NCBI RefSeq assembly: GCF_017912535.1
Contig: NZ_JAERQK010000005.1
Location: forward strand, 124,001 to 188,000
DNA length: 64,000 bases
From: Motiliproteus sediminis
GTDB taxonomy: Bacteria; Pseudomonadota; Gammaproteobacteria; Pseudomonadales; Balneatricaceae
Direction of reading: 5' to 3'
Positions 7,927 through 16,875 of the stretch are shown here, piece after piece. Each line of letters opens with the position of its first letter. Positions within the stretch are counted from its first letter, which is position 1. A model generated the notes under the pieces. The model saw only the letters and a list, made by a program, of their open reading frames with translations. It searched no databases and was not told the DNA's origin. The translations under genes and the position numbers were made by a program.

Positions 7927-8917
7927 GCAAGATGTCATTGCCAAGCTGCTGCCGGCGACCCGGTTGCCGGTGTGCAGCGTGGCGGAGGCGTTTGCGCCCA
8001 GCAACATTGCACTGAGCAAGTATTGGGGCAAGCGTGATGCGGAGCTCAACCTGCCGGTCAATCCCAGCCTGTCGGTGAGCCTTGGTCGACTGGGTAGTCA
8101 TACCCGATTGAGTTGCATCGACGCGGCGCAGGATGAGGTGCTGCTGAATGATCAGCCGGTTGCCGAGGATGACAGTTTTAGCCGCAAGATAGTCAGTTAC
8201 CTGGATCTGTTCCGCAGCGAGGACGCACCGCGGCTGCGGATTGAAACCCGCAACAACATTCCCACCGCCGCTGGATTGGCCTCCTCGGCTTCTGGCTTTG
8301 CTGCGCTGGCCAAGGCGCTCGATCAGTTGATGGGGTTCAACAGCCCGCCGGCGCAATTGTCAGCCTTTGCCCGCATGGGTAGTGGCAGTGCCAGCCGCTC
8401 CATCTTTGATGGCTTCGTCGAGTGGCAGATGGGGGTGCGTGAAGACGGTATGGATAGCGTGGCCGTGCGTTTGCCCGCCAACTGGCCGGCGCTGCGGATC
8501 GGGTTGCTGACGGTGGCAGCTGCCGCCAAACCGGTTGGGTCGCGTGCGGGCATGCAGCGAACGGTAGAAACGGCCCATCTCTATCAAAGCTGGCCGCTAC
8601 AGGCGAACACCGACCTCGAGAAGATTCGTGAGGCGATTATTACGCAGGATTTCACCCTGCTGGGGCAGACGGCAGAGCGGAATGCGTTGTCGATGCATGC
8701 CACTATGATTGCCTCCTGGCCGCCATTGCTGTACTGGCAGCCCGAGTCTGTGGCGGCGATGCAGCGTATCTGGCAACTGCGCGCCGAAGGATTGCCGCTC
8801 TATTTCACCATGGACGCCGGGCCCAACCTCAAGTTGCTGTTCCTTGAGCAGGATCAGGCTGCGGTGAGCGCAGCGTTCCCCGACCTGCAGGTGGTCGCTC
8901 CTTTCGTCCAGCCATGA
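7919..8917 (+). CDS. mvaD: Diphosphomevalonate decarboxylase
   Basis: Converts mevalonate diphosphate to IPP with ATP, releasing CO2. It has 332 residues. The family signature is clear: APSNIALSKYWGKRDAELNL (27-45), NNIPTAAGLASSASGFAALA (112-131) and ARMGSGSASRSIFDGFVEW (151-169). The ATG at 7919 is preceded by a perfect GGAGG at 7908-7912, six bases away, so I prefer it to an upstream in-frame GTG at 7901. It overlaps the end of the second kinase gene, and its own stop overlaps the polB start as ATGA. Confidence 0.93.
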   Translation: MRKQDVIAKLLPATRLPVCSVAEAFAPSNIALSKYWGKRDAELNLPVNPSLSVSLGRLGSHTRLSCIDAAQDEVLLNDQPVAEDDSFSRKIVSYLDLFRSEDAPRLRIETRNNIPTAAGLASSASGFAALAKALDQLMGFNSPPAQLSAFARMGSGSASRSIFDGFVEWQMGVREDGMDSVAVRLPANWPALRIGLLTVAAAAKPVGSRAGMQRTVETAHLYQSWPLQANTDLEKIREAIITQDFTLLGQTAERNALSMHATMIASWPPLLYWQPESVAAMQRIWQLRAEGLPLYFTMDAGPNLKLLFLEQDQAAVSAAFPDLQVVAPFVQP

Positions 8918-11262
8918 CCCACGCCTTTCTGCTGACCCAGCAGTGCCTGCCCTCACCACAGGGGCTGGTGTTTCAATATTGGGTCAGCAGCGATCAAGGG
9001 CCGCTGGAGCTGCGGGTCGAGGGGCAGGAGGCAGTATGCTTCTACCCGCGTGCGCAGCAGACCCTGGTGGAGCAGAGTCTCGCCCGGATAGCGGGGTGGC
9101 GAACGGCCGAGCTCAGGCTCTGCGATGTCGACCTGCAACCGGTCAATGCCCTTTACCTGCCCGCTCTTGACAGCCTTTACCGCGCCCGTGATGTGCTGCG
9201 TGCCGCAGGCGTCACCCTGTATGAAGAGGATATTCGCCCCGCCGAACGTTACCTGATGGAGCGCTTTATCGGCGCCGGGATGGAAGTTGAGGCTGATACG
9301 GTTGAACAATGGCCCGGCGGCGTCCGGTCGCCACTACACGACCCCCGTTTGCGCGCCAGTGATTACCGTCCCCGACTGCGATTGTTGTCCCTCGATATCG
9401 AAACCGCCATTGATCATCATGAGTTGTATAGCATTGGCTTGGCTGGTGAAGGACTGGAGCGGGTGCTGATGAAGGGGCAGGGCGAGGATAGCGCTACCCT
9501 GCGCTTTTTACCGGATGAGAGGGCGCTGTTGAAGGCGTTGGAACAGGAGCTGGCTGACTTTGATCCCGACCTGATCGTGGGCTGGAACCTGATCCAGTTC
9601 GATATACGCTATCTGGTACGCTGCGCCGAACGTTGTGGCGTATCCCTGCATCTGGGGCGCGGCGGTGCGCCGTTGTCGGTGCGGCAGGGGGCCGCCGGCC
9701 AGTGGCGTGCGACGCTGCCCGGGCGGGTGCTGGTGGACGGTATAGAAGCCCTGCGCGGCTCTACCTTTCAATTTGACAGTTTTGCGTTGGACAATGTCGC
9801 GCAGGAGTTGCTGGGGCGGGGCAAACTGATTGAAGGGAGTGGTAATCGCGGGCTTGAAATTACCCGCCTGTACCGGGAAAACCCGGTCGAATTGGCCGCC
9901 TACAATCTGGAAGACTGCCGACTGGTGTTGGAGATATTCGCGGTGGCGCGGCTGACCGAGTACCTGGTCGAGCGAGCATCACTTACCGGCCTGACCATGG
10001 ACCGGGTGGGTGGGTCGGCGGCGGCCTTCGACCACCTTTATCTGCCACGGATGCATCGCCAGGGCATGGTGGCGCCGGCCTACGCCTCCGGTGCCCAAGG
10101 GCTCGATAGCCCCGGTGGTTATGTGATGGATTCGCGCCCCGGTCTCTATGATCACGTGTTGGTGCTGGATTTCAAAAGCCTATACCCCAGCATTATTCGC
10201 ACGTTTCTGGTGGATCCGGCCGGTTTGTACCGTGCACCGGCACTGGCTGATACGGCCACCGTTGAGGGGTTTAATGGCGCGCGCTTCGATCGTGGCGAGC
10301 CGATTTTGCCGGCGTTGCTGGCGGAGCTTTGGCGTGCGCGTGACAAGGCCAAGGCCGCTGCCAATACGCCGCTCGCGACCGCGATCAAGATCATTATGAA
10401 TGCGTTTTACGGCGTGCTGGGTTCACCCCAGTGCCGTTTCTTTGATCAGCGTTTGTCCGGCTCCATCACCCTGCGCGGTCATCAGGTGTTGACGGAGAGC
10501 GCTGATTACGTTGATGAACGCGGTTATACCGTTATCTACGGTGATACGGACTCGCTGTTCGTCTGGCTGAACCGGGCAGTGACGGCTAACGAAGCGGATC
10601 AGATTGGCCAGCAGTTATCTGCCGAGCTCAACGGGTGGTGGCGGCAGCGGTTAAGTGATGAGTTCGCGCTGGAAAGCTTTCTGGAGATTGAGTACGAAAC
10701 CCACTATCGGCGTTTTCTGATGCCGACCATCCGTGGCTCCGAAAAGGGCAGCAAAAAACGTTATGCCGGCGTGGTGGGCGAAGGCAAGCAGGCGCGCATG
10801 GTGTTCAAGGGACTGGAGTCGGTCCGCAGCGACTGGACCGCGTTGGCGCGCCAGTTCCAGCAGGAGCTGTATCGGCGCATCTTTGCCGGCGAATCCTATC
10901 AGACATACCTCTGTGATACCGTCGCCGCCCTGCGCGCCGGTGAGCTGGATGACCAGCTGGTGTATCGCAAACGGCTGCGGCAGCCGCTGGATGAGTACCA
11001 GCGCAGCCAGCCTCCGCATGTGCGTGCGGCGCGGTTGGAGCGGCAGCGGGCAATGGCACAGGGGATACCCTGGGAGCCGGGGCGGCGGCGCGTTCACTAC
11101 CTGATGACGGTTAATGGGCCGGAGCCTTTGGCCTACCGCGAGTCAAACATCGACTACCAGCACTACGTTGACAAGCAGTTGGCACCGGTAGCCGACGCCA
11201 TTCTGCCGTTCGTTAACGACAGCTTTGCCCGTCTGACGGAGCAGCAGGGGGAGCTGTTCTGA
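8914..11262 (+). CDS. polB: DNA polymerase II (family B)
   Basis: A family B DNA polymerase with 3'-5' exonuclease, 782 residues, almost the length of the Escherichia coli enzyme. The exonuclease motifs are intact: SLDIETA (D161, E163), GWNLIQFDIRYL (D230) and YNLEDCRLV. The polymerase motifs are DFKSLYPSIIRT (A), KIIMNAFYGVLGSPQCRFFD (B) and YGDTDSLFV (C). The enzyme usually serves replication restart and translesion synthesis and is SOS-controlled in E. coli. Here the ATG overlaps the mvaD stop (ATGA), and no LexA-type box lies directly upstream. It therefore appears to be co-transcribed with isoprenoid genes, or to use an internal promoter I cannot see. Confidence 0.95.
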   Translation: MTHAFLLTQQCLPSPQGLVFQYWVSSDQGPLELRVEGQEAVCFYPRAQQTLVEQSLARIAGWRTAELRLCDVDLQPVNALYLPALDSLYRARDVLRAAGVTLYEEDIRPAERYLMERFIGAGMEVEADTVEQWPGGVRSPLHDPRLRASDYRPRLRLLSLDIETAIDHHELYSIGLAGEGLERVLMKGQGEDSATLRFLPDERALLKALEQELADFDPDLIVGWNLIQFDIRYLVRCAERCGVSLHLGRGGAPLSVRQGAAGQWRATLPGRVLVDGIEALRGSTFQFDSFALDNVAQELLGRGKLIEGSGNRGLEITRLYRENPVELAAYNLEDCRLVLEIFAVARLTEYLVERASLTGLTMDRVGGSAAAFDHLYLPRMHRQGMVAPAYASGAQGLDSPGGYVMDSRPGLYDHVLVLDFKSLYPSIIRTFLVDPAGLYRAPALADTATVEGFNGARFDRGEPILPALLAELWRARDKAKAAANTPLATAIKIIMNAFYGVLGSPQCRFFDQRLSGSITLRGHQVLTESADYVDERGYTVIYGDTDSLFVWLNRAVTANEADQIGQQLSAELNGWWRQRLSDEFALESFLEIEYETHYRRFLMPTIRGSEKGSKKRYAGVVGEGKQARMVFKGLESVRSDWTALARQFQQELYRRIFAGESYQTYLCDTVAALRAGELDDQLVYRKRLRQPLDEYQRSQPPHVRAARLERQRAMAQGIPWEPGRRRVHYLMTVNGPEPLAYRESNIDYQHYVDKQLAPVADAILPFVNDSFARLTEQQGELF

Positions 11263-11354
11263 CGCGGAGCCGAGCACGATGCCATACCTGTTTGTATGCA
11301 TACAGGCGCTTTCCCTGTCAGCCAGAGGTATGTTTTGACTCGCCTTCAGGGGGC

Positions 11355-11774
11355 TTAAATGTCGATCGGCTCGTAGATGCCATTGTTGTCGCTGTCCCAG
11401 CCGCGGCGTCCATCCCAGTAGATGATTAATGGACCATCGCCCGCTTGTACGCCGATGGGGGTGGCGGTCACTGCCCAACTGGTCGCCGTGTTGACCAAGG
11501 TGAAAGCATACCGATCAATAGCCGGGTGCTTGCTGGAATCGAGCGTATAAACGGCCGCCAGATTAGGTGCATCGTATTGGCCATTGCCCTGAGTCAGAGC
11601 GTAGGTTTCCATCGCTGAGCCGATATCCTGCAACACCAGTATGGCTTCGTTGCGATGGCTGCGTTTGACGTTGTCCTGATACGCCGGGTAGGCGATCGCT
11701 GCCAGAATGCTGATGATCGCCGCGGCGATCATCAGCTCCAGCAGGGTAAATCCCTTTTCCTGTTGCTGCTTCAT
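11355..11774 (-). CDS. pilE: Type IV minor pilin, PilE-like
   Basis: A 139-residue prepilin with a short basic leader and the cleavage/methylation motif KGFTLLELMIAAAIISILAA, including Glu5 of the mature protein. It is the last gene of the minus-strand pilin operon, and its start overlaps the pilY1 stop by one base (TAATG on the minus strand). Minor pilins of this type prime assembly of the type IV pilus at the inner membrane. The small globular domain ends in an Asp/Asn-rich stretch (GWDSDNNGIYEP) resembling a calcium-loop-like turn. Its neighbours support pilE over a major pilin. Confidence 0.85.
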   Translation of the reverse strand: MKQQQEKGFTLLELMIAAAIISILAAIAYPAYQDNVKRSHRNEAILVLQDIGSAMETYALTQGNGQYDAPNLAAVYTLDSSKHPAIDRYAFTLVNTATSWAVTATPIGVQAGDGPLIIYWDGRRGWDSDNNGIYEPIDI

Positions 11775-14338
11775 TAGAAGGTCAACTCCCTCCAGCGAAT
11801 ACGACCGGTGGCACTGTCATCACCGCTTTGGAGCTGACTGCCCTGATTACCACTGGCCGCTGTGGCAGTGGTGGCACCGGTGGTGGTGGTTGTTGTTGTG
11901 GTCGGCGTGTAGCTATTGGATTTATTCAGATCTGACCATGATTTACCGGTAAATGTGACCGAGGATTTCGCGGTATCGTAGTCATAACGTGAGGTGCGTT
12001 CTTGACAATCGGTGCATCCCGAACAGGACTTGGTGTCATAGTTGGCGCTGCTGCACTGGCAGGTCTTGATCGCAGCATCGTCTTCGTCGTCGATGCGGTG
12101 GATTTTGCTGCTGCTTGCCAGGGTGAAGCCGTTGACCCGATACGGCCCATGGTAGGTCACCTGAAGGCGGGTATCGTTGGAACCAACGGTATCTGCGAGC
12201 ACCTGCAGGTCGAGACCGAACCAGTTTTCAGTGTTGCCAGTTGTCGTGTTAACCCCGGTGCCGGCCCCTGCACTGGAGGGGTAGGAGCCGAGGCCGGGGC
12301 TACGTGCGTTATCATCCTTTTCTTCGGGGTCAACGGTGATCGATGCTTCAATGTTACCCTCTGCAGTATATCCGGTGAAAGTAAAGGTGACGTTGATATC
12401 GTCGTTGACTACGCGTAAGCGGTTGAAGGTCATCACCGAGCAAGATGCGGCCGCATAGGTGGTGGTCGTGGTGGTGGTGCCGGCGCTGCCCGCCATGCCT
12501 TGGTTCCAGAGATTGACGTAACTGAGCGCACTGCTGTCACGTTCGGCGATGGCCGGGCCAGAGGTCAGATCGGCATTGATGCGCATGGCGATCACCAGGT
12601 CACCGGTGTCGGTACCGTCGACATAGTCCACGTTGTCGTAGACGGGGCTAAGTACATCATCGCCATTGCGGTCGAAGACCACTTCGTCCGGCAGGCGCCC
12701 ATCGGTGTATTCCAGGTGGGTCAACCAGTTATCGCCAGTGCCGAGGTCGTGAATCATGAACTGGATGCGGCTGTCATGCAGTTGCGGCGGCTGCAGGATG
12801 TGCTCATCCGCGGCCAGGTCCAGGTACCAGCCCTTCTGGGTGCTCCAGTTAACCGCGCTGTTGTTAGGGCTGGAGCTTTCATCCACGGTTTTGTAGTTGC
12901 TGTTGGAGGTCAATGTTAGCGTACGTTGTTGCAGGTTGGCCCGGGCGTAGGGAGATCCGAGTGCAGCGGTGGGGGTGTCCTTGAAAGCATAGAGCGTGTG
13001 CGTGGCCGCGCTGGAAATGCCATAGGGGTCGCCGGTGGCGATAAAGACCATCAATGAACCGTCGGGCAGTGCACCGATTTCCGGTGCGGTCAGGATCGGC
13101 TGGGGATTGCTGGAGCTATCGGCGGCGGTGAATACCTTGGTGGCACTCCAACTACTGGCGGTGCTGCTGGTGAGATCAAAGCGCCAGACATTGCCGTCCA
13201 GGTCGCCGGCATAGACATAATCGACTTTATGATCCGCGTTGACGTCGATGCCGCGAGGAGAGCTCAGGCCGTTGCCTTGCGGCGCGGTAGAGGGTGTCAG
13301 CAGATTGTCGAAGTCCTTGATCACCGTGGTGGGGCTGTTGATATCGCGGATATAAAGAATCGGCTCACCGCCGGTATCGTAGCCGTTAGGAGCGATCAGC
13401 ACCCAGTTGCTGCTGTTGGCATTACTACGGGCGATTATCGGTGCGCCGTAGGTGTAACCGATACCCGTAGGGGCAAACTCCCACATCTTGCTGCCAGCGA
13501 TGGTGCTGATGCTGTCGGAAGATGTTTTGGGGGTGGTGACGTCAAGGGCGAAGTAGCCTTTGCCGCCTGATCCCAACGCGCCGACCAGCAGTGTCTTCCA
13601 CTTGGTACTGGTGGTAAAGCTGTTATGGTGGGCATCGTTCACTACCAACGGACCGTCGACACTGTAACTATGGGAACTGGTTGACGCGGCCCAGTTGCTC
13701 AACCCGCTTTCAATCAGGGAGGGGATAAATCCGAACACCTCATTGCCCGAGTCGTCGAAAGCGTGCAGCATGCCATCGTTCGCACCGGCGTAGATACGCT
13801 TGGCGCGATTCTGATGGGTGTTCACAAACGACAGGTAATCGTCGAAGGTGTAGCGCTCTGTGGGTTTACCGACGAACGCAGGATTGGCATGAATCAGTGT
13901 GCCGAGCTTTGAGCTGCGATCACGATATGCGGCGGTGCCACCCACCGACAGTTCATTGGTGTTGTCGCCGCAGATGTACTTTTCCAGATTGCTGGCCGTT
14001 GTTGTGCACAGATCGTAGGAGCCATCGCTGCCTTTGAATACGATCCGCGAATCATAGCTGCGGGCGTCCAGCGCGGCTGCCGCGCTCCAGTCCGCTGTCG
14101 AGGTGACCGCGCCACCACTGTCGATGGCGTGTCGCAGCAGGTCGCCTTCCAGGGTAACGTTGTCGAACCAGACCCGGTAGAGTTTCTGGTTTCCGTCGCT
14201 GATGGTTGATCCGGTTAGTGCCGGTGGAGCGATCGATCCAAACGGTGTGCTGGTGGGTGGAAAGCTGCTGAGGTCGGCAGCCAGGGCGGCCGAGGTCAGC
14301 GTCGAGGCTATCAGTCCGATTGTAAGCTTGAGTTCCAT
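11774..14338 (-). CDS. pilY1: PilY1-like type IV pilus tip/assembly protein (short form)
   Basis: An 854-residue secreted protein with a signal peptide (MELKLTIGLIASTLTSAALA). The PilY1 beta-propeller begins near residue 183 (AGANDGMLHAFDDSGNE). A calcium-binding-type loop lies near 362-378 (DVNADHKVDYVYAGD). The ATG at 14338 has GGAGGAG just upstream; earlier in-frame starts at 14350 and 14353 would disturb the signal peptide. Compared with Pseudomonas PilY1 (over 1100 residues) it lacks an obvious N-terminal von Willebrand A domain. It carries an extra C-terminal region with a Cys-rich segment (about 756-779) and a run of threonines encoded by ACC/ACA repeats. PilY1 proteins control pilus extension and adhesion. 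Sits between pilX and pilE. Confidence 0.85.
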   Translation of the reverse strand: MELKLTIGLIASTLTSAALAADLSSFPPTSTPFGSIAPPALTGSTISDGNQKLYRVWFDNVTLEGDLLRHAIDSGGAVTSTADWSAAAALDARSYDSRIVFKGSDGSYDLCTTTASNLEKYICGDNTNELSVGGTAAYRDRSSKLGTLIHANPAFVGKPTERYTFDDYLSFVNTHQNRAKRIYAGANDGMLHAFDDSGNEVFGFIPSLIESGLSNWAASTSSHSYSVDGPLVVNDAHHNSFTTSTKWKTLLVGALGSGGKGYFALDVTTPKTSSDSISTIAGSKMWEFAPTGIGYTYGAPIIARSNANSSNWVLIAPNGYDTGGEPILYIRDINSPTTVIKDFDNLLTPSTAPQGNGLSSPRGIDVNADHKVDYVYAGDLDGNVWRFDLTSSTASSWSATKVFTAADSSSNPQPILTAPEIGALPDGSLMVFIATGDPYGISSAATHTLYAFKDTPTAALGSPYARANLQQRTLTLTSNSNYKTVDESSSPNNSAVNWSTQKGWYLDLAADEHILQPPQLHDSRIQFMIHDLGTGDNWLTHLEYTDGRLPDEVVFDRNGDDVLSPVYDNVDYVDGTDTGDLVIAMRINADLTSGPAIAERDSSALSYVNLWNQGMAGSAGTTTTTTTYAAASCSVMTFNRLRVVNDDINVTFTFTGYTAEGNIEASITVDPEEKDDNARSPGLGSYPSSAGAGTGVNTTTGNTENWFGLDLQVLADTVGSNDTRLQVTYHGPYRVNGFTLASSSKIHRIDDEDDAAIKTCQCSSANYDTKSCSGCTDCQERTSRYDYDTAKSSVTFTGKSWSDLNKSNSYTPTTTTTTTTGATTATAASGNQGSQLQSGDDSATGRIRWRELTF

Positions 14339-14349
14339 GGTCTCCTCCA

Positions 14350-14874
14350 TCAAGGCGACGTAACGTAATAGGATTGCACCATCTTGCGCTGCCCGCCGCT
14401 GCTCATCTGGCCGATAGCCGTGATGCGGTAGAGGTAGCGATCGGTGGGGGCCGCGCCACCATTGCCGGGCGAGGCCAGCGGGCCCATATATTCAATAAAG
14501 AAGCTGCCCTCTGTGTCTGTTGACGAAGTGGTGGCACTGGACAGGGCGACTGACGGTGAGTTAAGCAGGGCCTGAATACTGCTGAGGTTAGATACCGCGC
14601 TTTCGATGTCGGTGCCCAGATAAAGGCCATCGCTGGGCAGCGCCGCGTAAAAATCAACAGGGTCGGCGTAATTGTTCTGTACTACGTTCTCGGCGTACTT
14701 CAGCGCTTCTTCCGCAGCGTTGAATACGTCCATCTGGCTTTTGACCCGACGGGCGGTCTGGATCTCGGTGCTGGCCGTTTGCATACCGCTGAGCGCCACC
14801 ACGGTTAGCACTACCAGAAAGATCAGGGCGATGATCAGGGTGGCCCCGCGTTGCTGTCGTCTTAGTGCAGTCAT
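14350..14874 (-). CDS. pilX: Type IV pilus minor component PilX
   Basis: A 174-residue PilX-type protein with an N-terminal RGATLIIALIFLVVLTVVAL segment. Like other PilX/GspK-type components, it lacks the Glu5 of ordinary pilins. An extended helix follows (QTARRVKSQMDVFNAAEEAL). PilX works with PilV, PilW and PilE in the minor-pilin complex that initiates pilus assembly and recruits PilY1. It lies two bases after pilW and overlaps the region before pilY1, consistent with one transcript. Confidence 0.85.
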   Translation of the reverse strand: MTALRRQQRGATLIIALIFLVVLTVVALSGMQTASTEIQTARRVKSQMDVFNAAEEALKYAENVVQNNYADPVDFYAALPSDGLYLGTDIESAVSNLSSIQALLNSPSVALSSATTSSTDTEGSFFIEYMGPLASPGNGGAAPTDRYLYRITAIGQMSSGGQRKMVQSYYVTSP

Positions 14875-14876
14875 CG

Positions 14877-15602
14877 TCAGCTCCCTACCCGGTTGCGCAG
14901 GGCGATGGTGGTTTCGATCCGGCGTTCCAGTTTTTGCGAGGGAGTGCCGTCATCGCTGCCATCACACATCTTATAGGTCGCCGCTGGCGAGACGATGTCC
15001 GCGCCTCCCCGCAGACGCAGGCAGACTTTGAGTAGTACCACGTCGTCACTGCCGGTGGTGGTCTTGTACTGGTTGGCGATGCCGTCGCCGTCACTGTCTA
15101 CGCCGTAGAGAATTCGTAGCTCCTGCACGTTGCTGATCAGGGCTGCACTGGCAGCGCTACCGCCGTTGATGGTGGCCTGGCACACCAGCTCGTTGCCAAC
15201 CTGCTGGAACAGATTGACGCTTTCGGCGGCGTTACTGACCATGGTGCCGAGGCAGTCGCGCAGAACGGCGATTGGCTTGGGGTTGTCAGTTGAGCCGGTC
15301 GCGTTGGACGCGGCAGCCTTGAACTTGATGCTGATACTGCTGGCGGCACCGCTGAGGCCATCGCTGAGGGAGCCCTCTTCGAGGCTGGTTTCGCGAAAGC
15401 CCGCCATGCGCACGTAGCGGGTGATGTAGTCGATCGTTGCACGGCCCTCTTCCTGCAATCCCACTGCAGCGCGTTGCAGCTCCATCGACTGGCTGTTGGC
15501 GATAAAGGTTTTGAGGATAGCGCCGGTGACGATCAGCCCCAAGGTCATGGCGATCATCAGCTCGACCAGCGAGAACCCCTGCTGTTCATGGCGAGTCATC
15601 AT
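14877..15602 (-). CDS. pilW: Type IV pilus minor pilin PilW
   Basis: A 241-residue prepilin-like protein with leader MMTRHEQQG and methylation motif GFSLVELMIAMTLGLIV, including Glu5. A PilW-like helix follows (QRAAVGLQEEGRATIDYITR), then a large globular domain with several Cys residues that could form disulfides. The start overlaps the pilV stop (CTATGATG on the minus strand), so translation is probably coupled. Function by family: part of the minor-pilin priming complex. Confidence 0.87.
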   Translation of the reverse strand: MMTRHEQQGFSLVELMIAMTLGLIVTGAILKTFIANSQSMELQRAAVGLQEEGRATIDYITRYVRMAGFRETSLEEGSLSDGLSGAASSISIKFKAAASNATGSTDNPKPIAVLRDCLGTMVSNAAESVNLFQQVGNELVCQATINGGSAASAALISNVQELRILYGVDSDGDGIANQYKTTTGSDDVVLLKVCLRLRGGADIVSPAATYKMCDGSDDGTPSQKLERRIETTIALRNRVGS

Positions 15603-16087
15603 AGGCTGAACTCCATCCGAACGCAGGTCAGGAGGAGAGTGGTGGACGGAGTGTGTTCGGCAATCTCGCAGCTTTGGTTATCATCGCGGTTATCCCAGAT
15701 GACGTAGACCACATAGTCGTCAGTTCCTGAAGCAGCGTAGACCGCACCCAGAGTGTTACTGGGCAATGAATCGCCCAGGGAGCTGAACCAGGTCGCCAAG
15801 TCGTAGGTGGCAATTTCGGTACCATTGCAGGCGGATGCAATACAATCGTCGCTGGTGGTCGGGATGCTGGTGTAGGTGTTGAGGTACGAAGCCACGTTGC
15901 CGGAATTGGCGCGAATGGTCTCGACCAGTTCTTGGGCTTTCCAGGTAGCCAGCAGGCTTTGGTAGGCCTTCTGGTTGGTTTGCTGGCCGCTCAGGTTCAA
16001 TCCCGCCACGCCCAGTACTCCAACGCCGAAGATCAGGATGGCGATCAGCACTTCGATCATGGTGACACCGCGTTGTTGACGCATCAT
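15599..16087 (-). CDS. pilV: Type IV pilus minor pilin PilV
   Basis: A 162-residue prepilin with leader MMRQQRG and motif GVTMIEVLIAILIFGVGVLG; the GVGVLG continuation is typical of PilV. The ATG at 16087 has a purine-rich GGGGGAG directly upstream, so I rejected the longer open frame reaching 16297, which runs into fimT in another frame. It lies 13 bases after fimT and overlaps pilW. Confidence 0.87.
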   Translation of the reverse strand: MMRQQRGVTMIEVLIAILIFGVGVLGVAGLNLSGQQTNQKAYQSLLATWKAQELVETIRANSGNVASYLNTYTSIPTTSDDCIASACNGTEIATYDLATWFSSLGDSLPSNTLGAVYAASGTDDYVVYVIWDNRDDNQSCEIAEHTPSTTLLLTCVRMEFSL

Positions 16088-16100
16088 TTGCTCCCCCTCC

Positions 16101-16646
16101 TTAACAGCCACTGAGCGGCGTAGTCGATATCCGCCCGGAAATGTTGATGGAGGTGGTGGCGGTGCAGCCACCAAGGCTGATGGTGATGGCGACGTTGGGG
16201 CCGCTGGCGCTGTCCAGATTGCCGGTGGAGTTAAACACCACCTGGTTGAGTAGGGTCGAGGTGCTGGTCTTGGCCACGGCGGTCTGGGTGTTGTCACTGG
16301 CGAAGGACTTGTTCATCAGGGTGTTGCTGTCCCACGATCCGTAGGCCGCCGAACTTTCCATCTGCACCAGATAGCCGTTGTTCCAGTCGGTAGCGTTGCC
16401 ACAGGTGTTGGTGTTCAGGCCGGAACCGGACTTGGCGCAGACGCGGGCACGAAAATTGTGTTCGATCGCTACCTGGCGCGCCAGACGCAGCGCAGAGTTG
16501 ATCTCGTCGAGTCGCGAAACCGCCCGGTTCTTCTTGGTGAAGCTCTCGTAGCTGGGGATGCCGATCGATATAACCATGGTGATAACCGCCAGCGTGACCA
16601 GCAGCTCGATTAATCCAAATCCCTTTTCAACGCTTCGGTGACCCAT
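16101..16646 (-). CDS. fimT: Type IV minor pilin, FimT/GspH-like
   Basis: A 181-residue prepilin with leader MGHRSVEKG and motif GFGLIELLVTLAVITMVISI (Glu5 present; a Gly at mature position 2 is slightly unusual). The GspH/FimT-type globular domain contains Cys residues near NFRARVCAKSGSG and at the very C-terminus. It is the first gene of the operon fimT-pilV-pilW-pilX-pilY1-pilE. The start at 16646 gives a normal short leader; longer in-frame extensions up to 16964 run into phaC and are unlikely. FimT proteins in some gammaproteobacteria bind DNA during uptake, but I cannot tell whether this one does. Confidence 0.83.
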   Translation of the reverse strand: MGHRSVEKGFGLIELLVTLAVITMVISIGIPSYESFTKKNRAVSRLDEINSALRLARQVAIEHNFRARVCAKSGSGLNTNTCGNATDWNNGYLVQMESSAAYGSWDSNTLMNKSFASDNTQTAVAKTSTSTLLNQVVFNSTGNLDSASGPNVAITISLGGCTATTSINISGRISTTPLSGC

Positions 16647-16875
16647 AAAAATCCGAGGTTGTGTTGATCGTTTGCCGGCAAGCGCCAGCGTATCTGCAAA
16701 AGTTAGCACTTGGGGTACTTGGCGGGGCTGATGTAAATCATGTGTTTGACCGAAACCGCGGTAATACGGCGCTTTTTTGCGAGGATGAGACTCGATAAAG
16801 TGATTTTGGCTGCCCTGCAGATACGTCCAATTATATCGGTTACAGCTGATGTTTAAGGGGCGGGCAGGTGGGTTA

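Noticed and set aside
11287-11306. CTG...CAG palindrome after polB, possibly a LexA box
   Set aside because: The arms are two bases too far apart for the known CTGT-N8-ACAG box, and it lies downstream of polB in a convergent gap.
11879-11912. GGT/TGT repeats resembling a tandem repeat or array
   Set aside because: It is the codon run for the threonine stretch of the PilY1-like protein, with no spacer structure; not a CRISPR array.
15599-16297. Longer N-terminal extension of pilV
   Set aside because: The extra 70 residues are Pro-rich out-of-frame fimT sequence; the prepilin leader begins at 16087 with a good ribosome-binding site.
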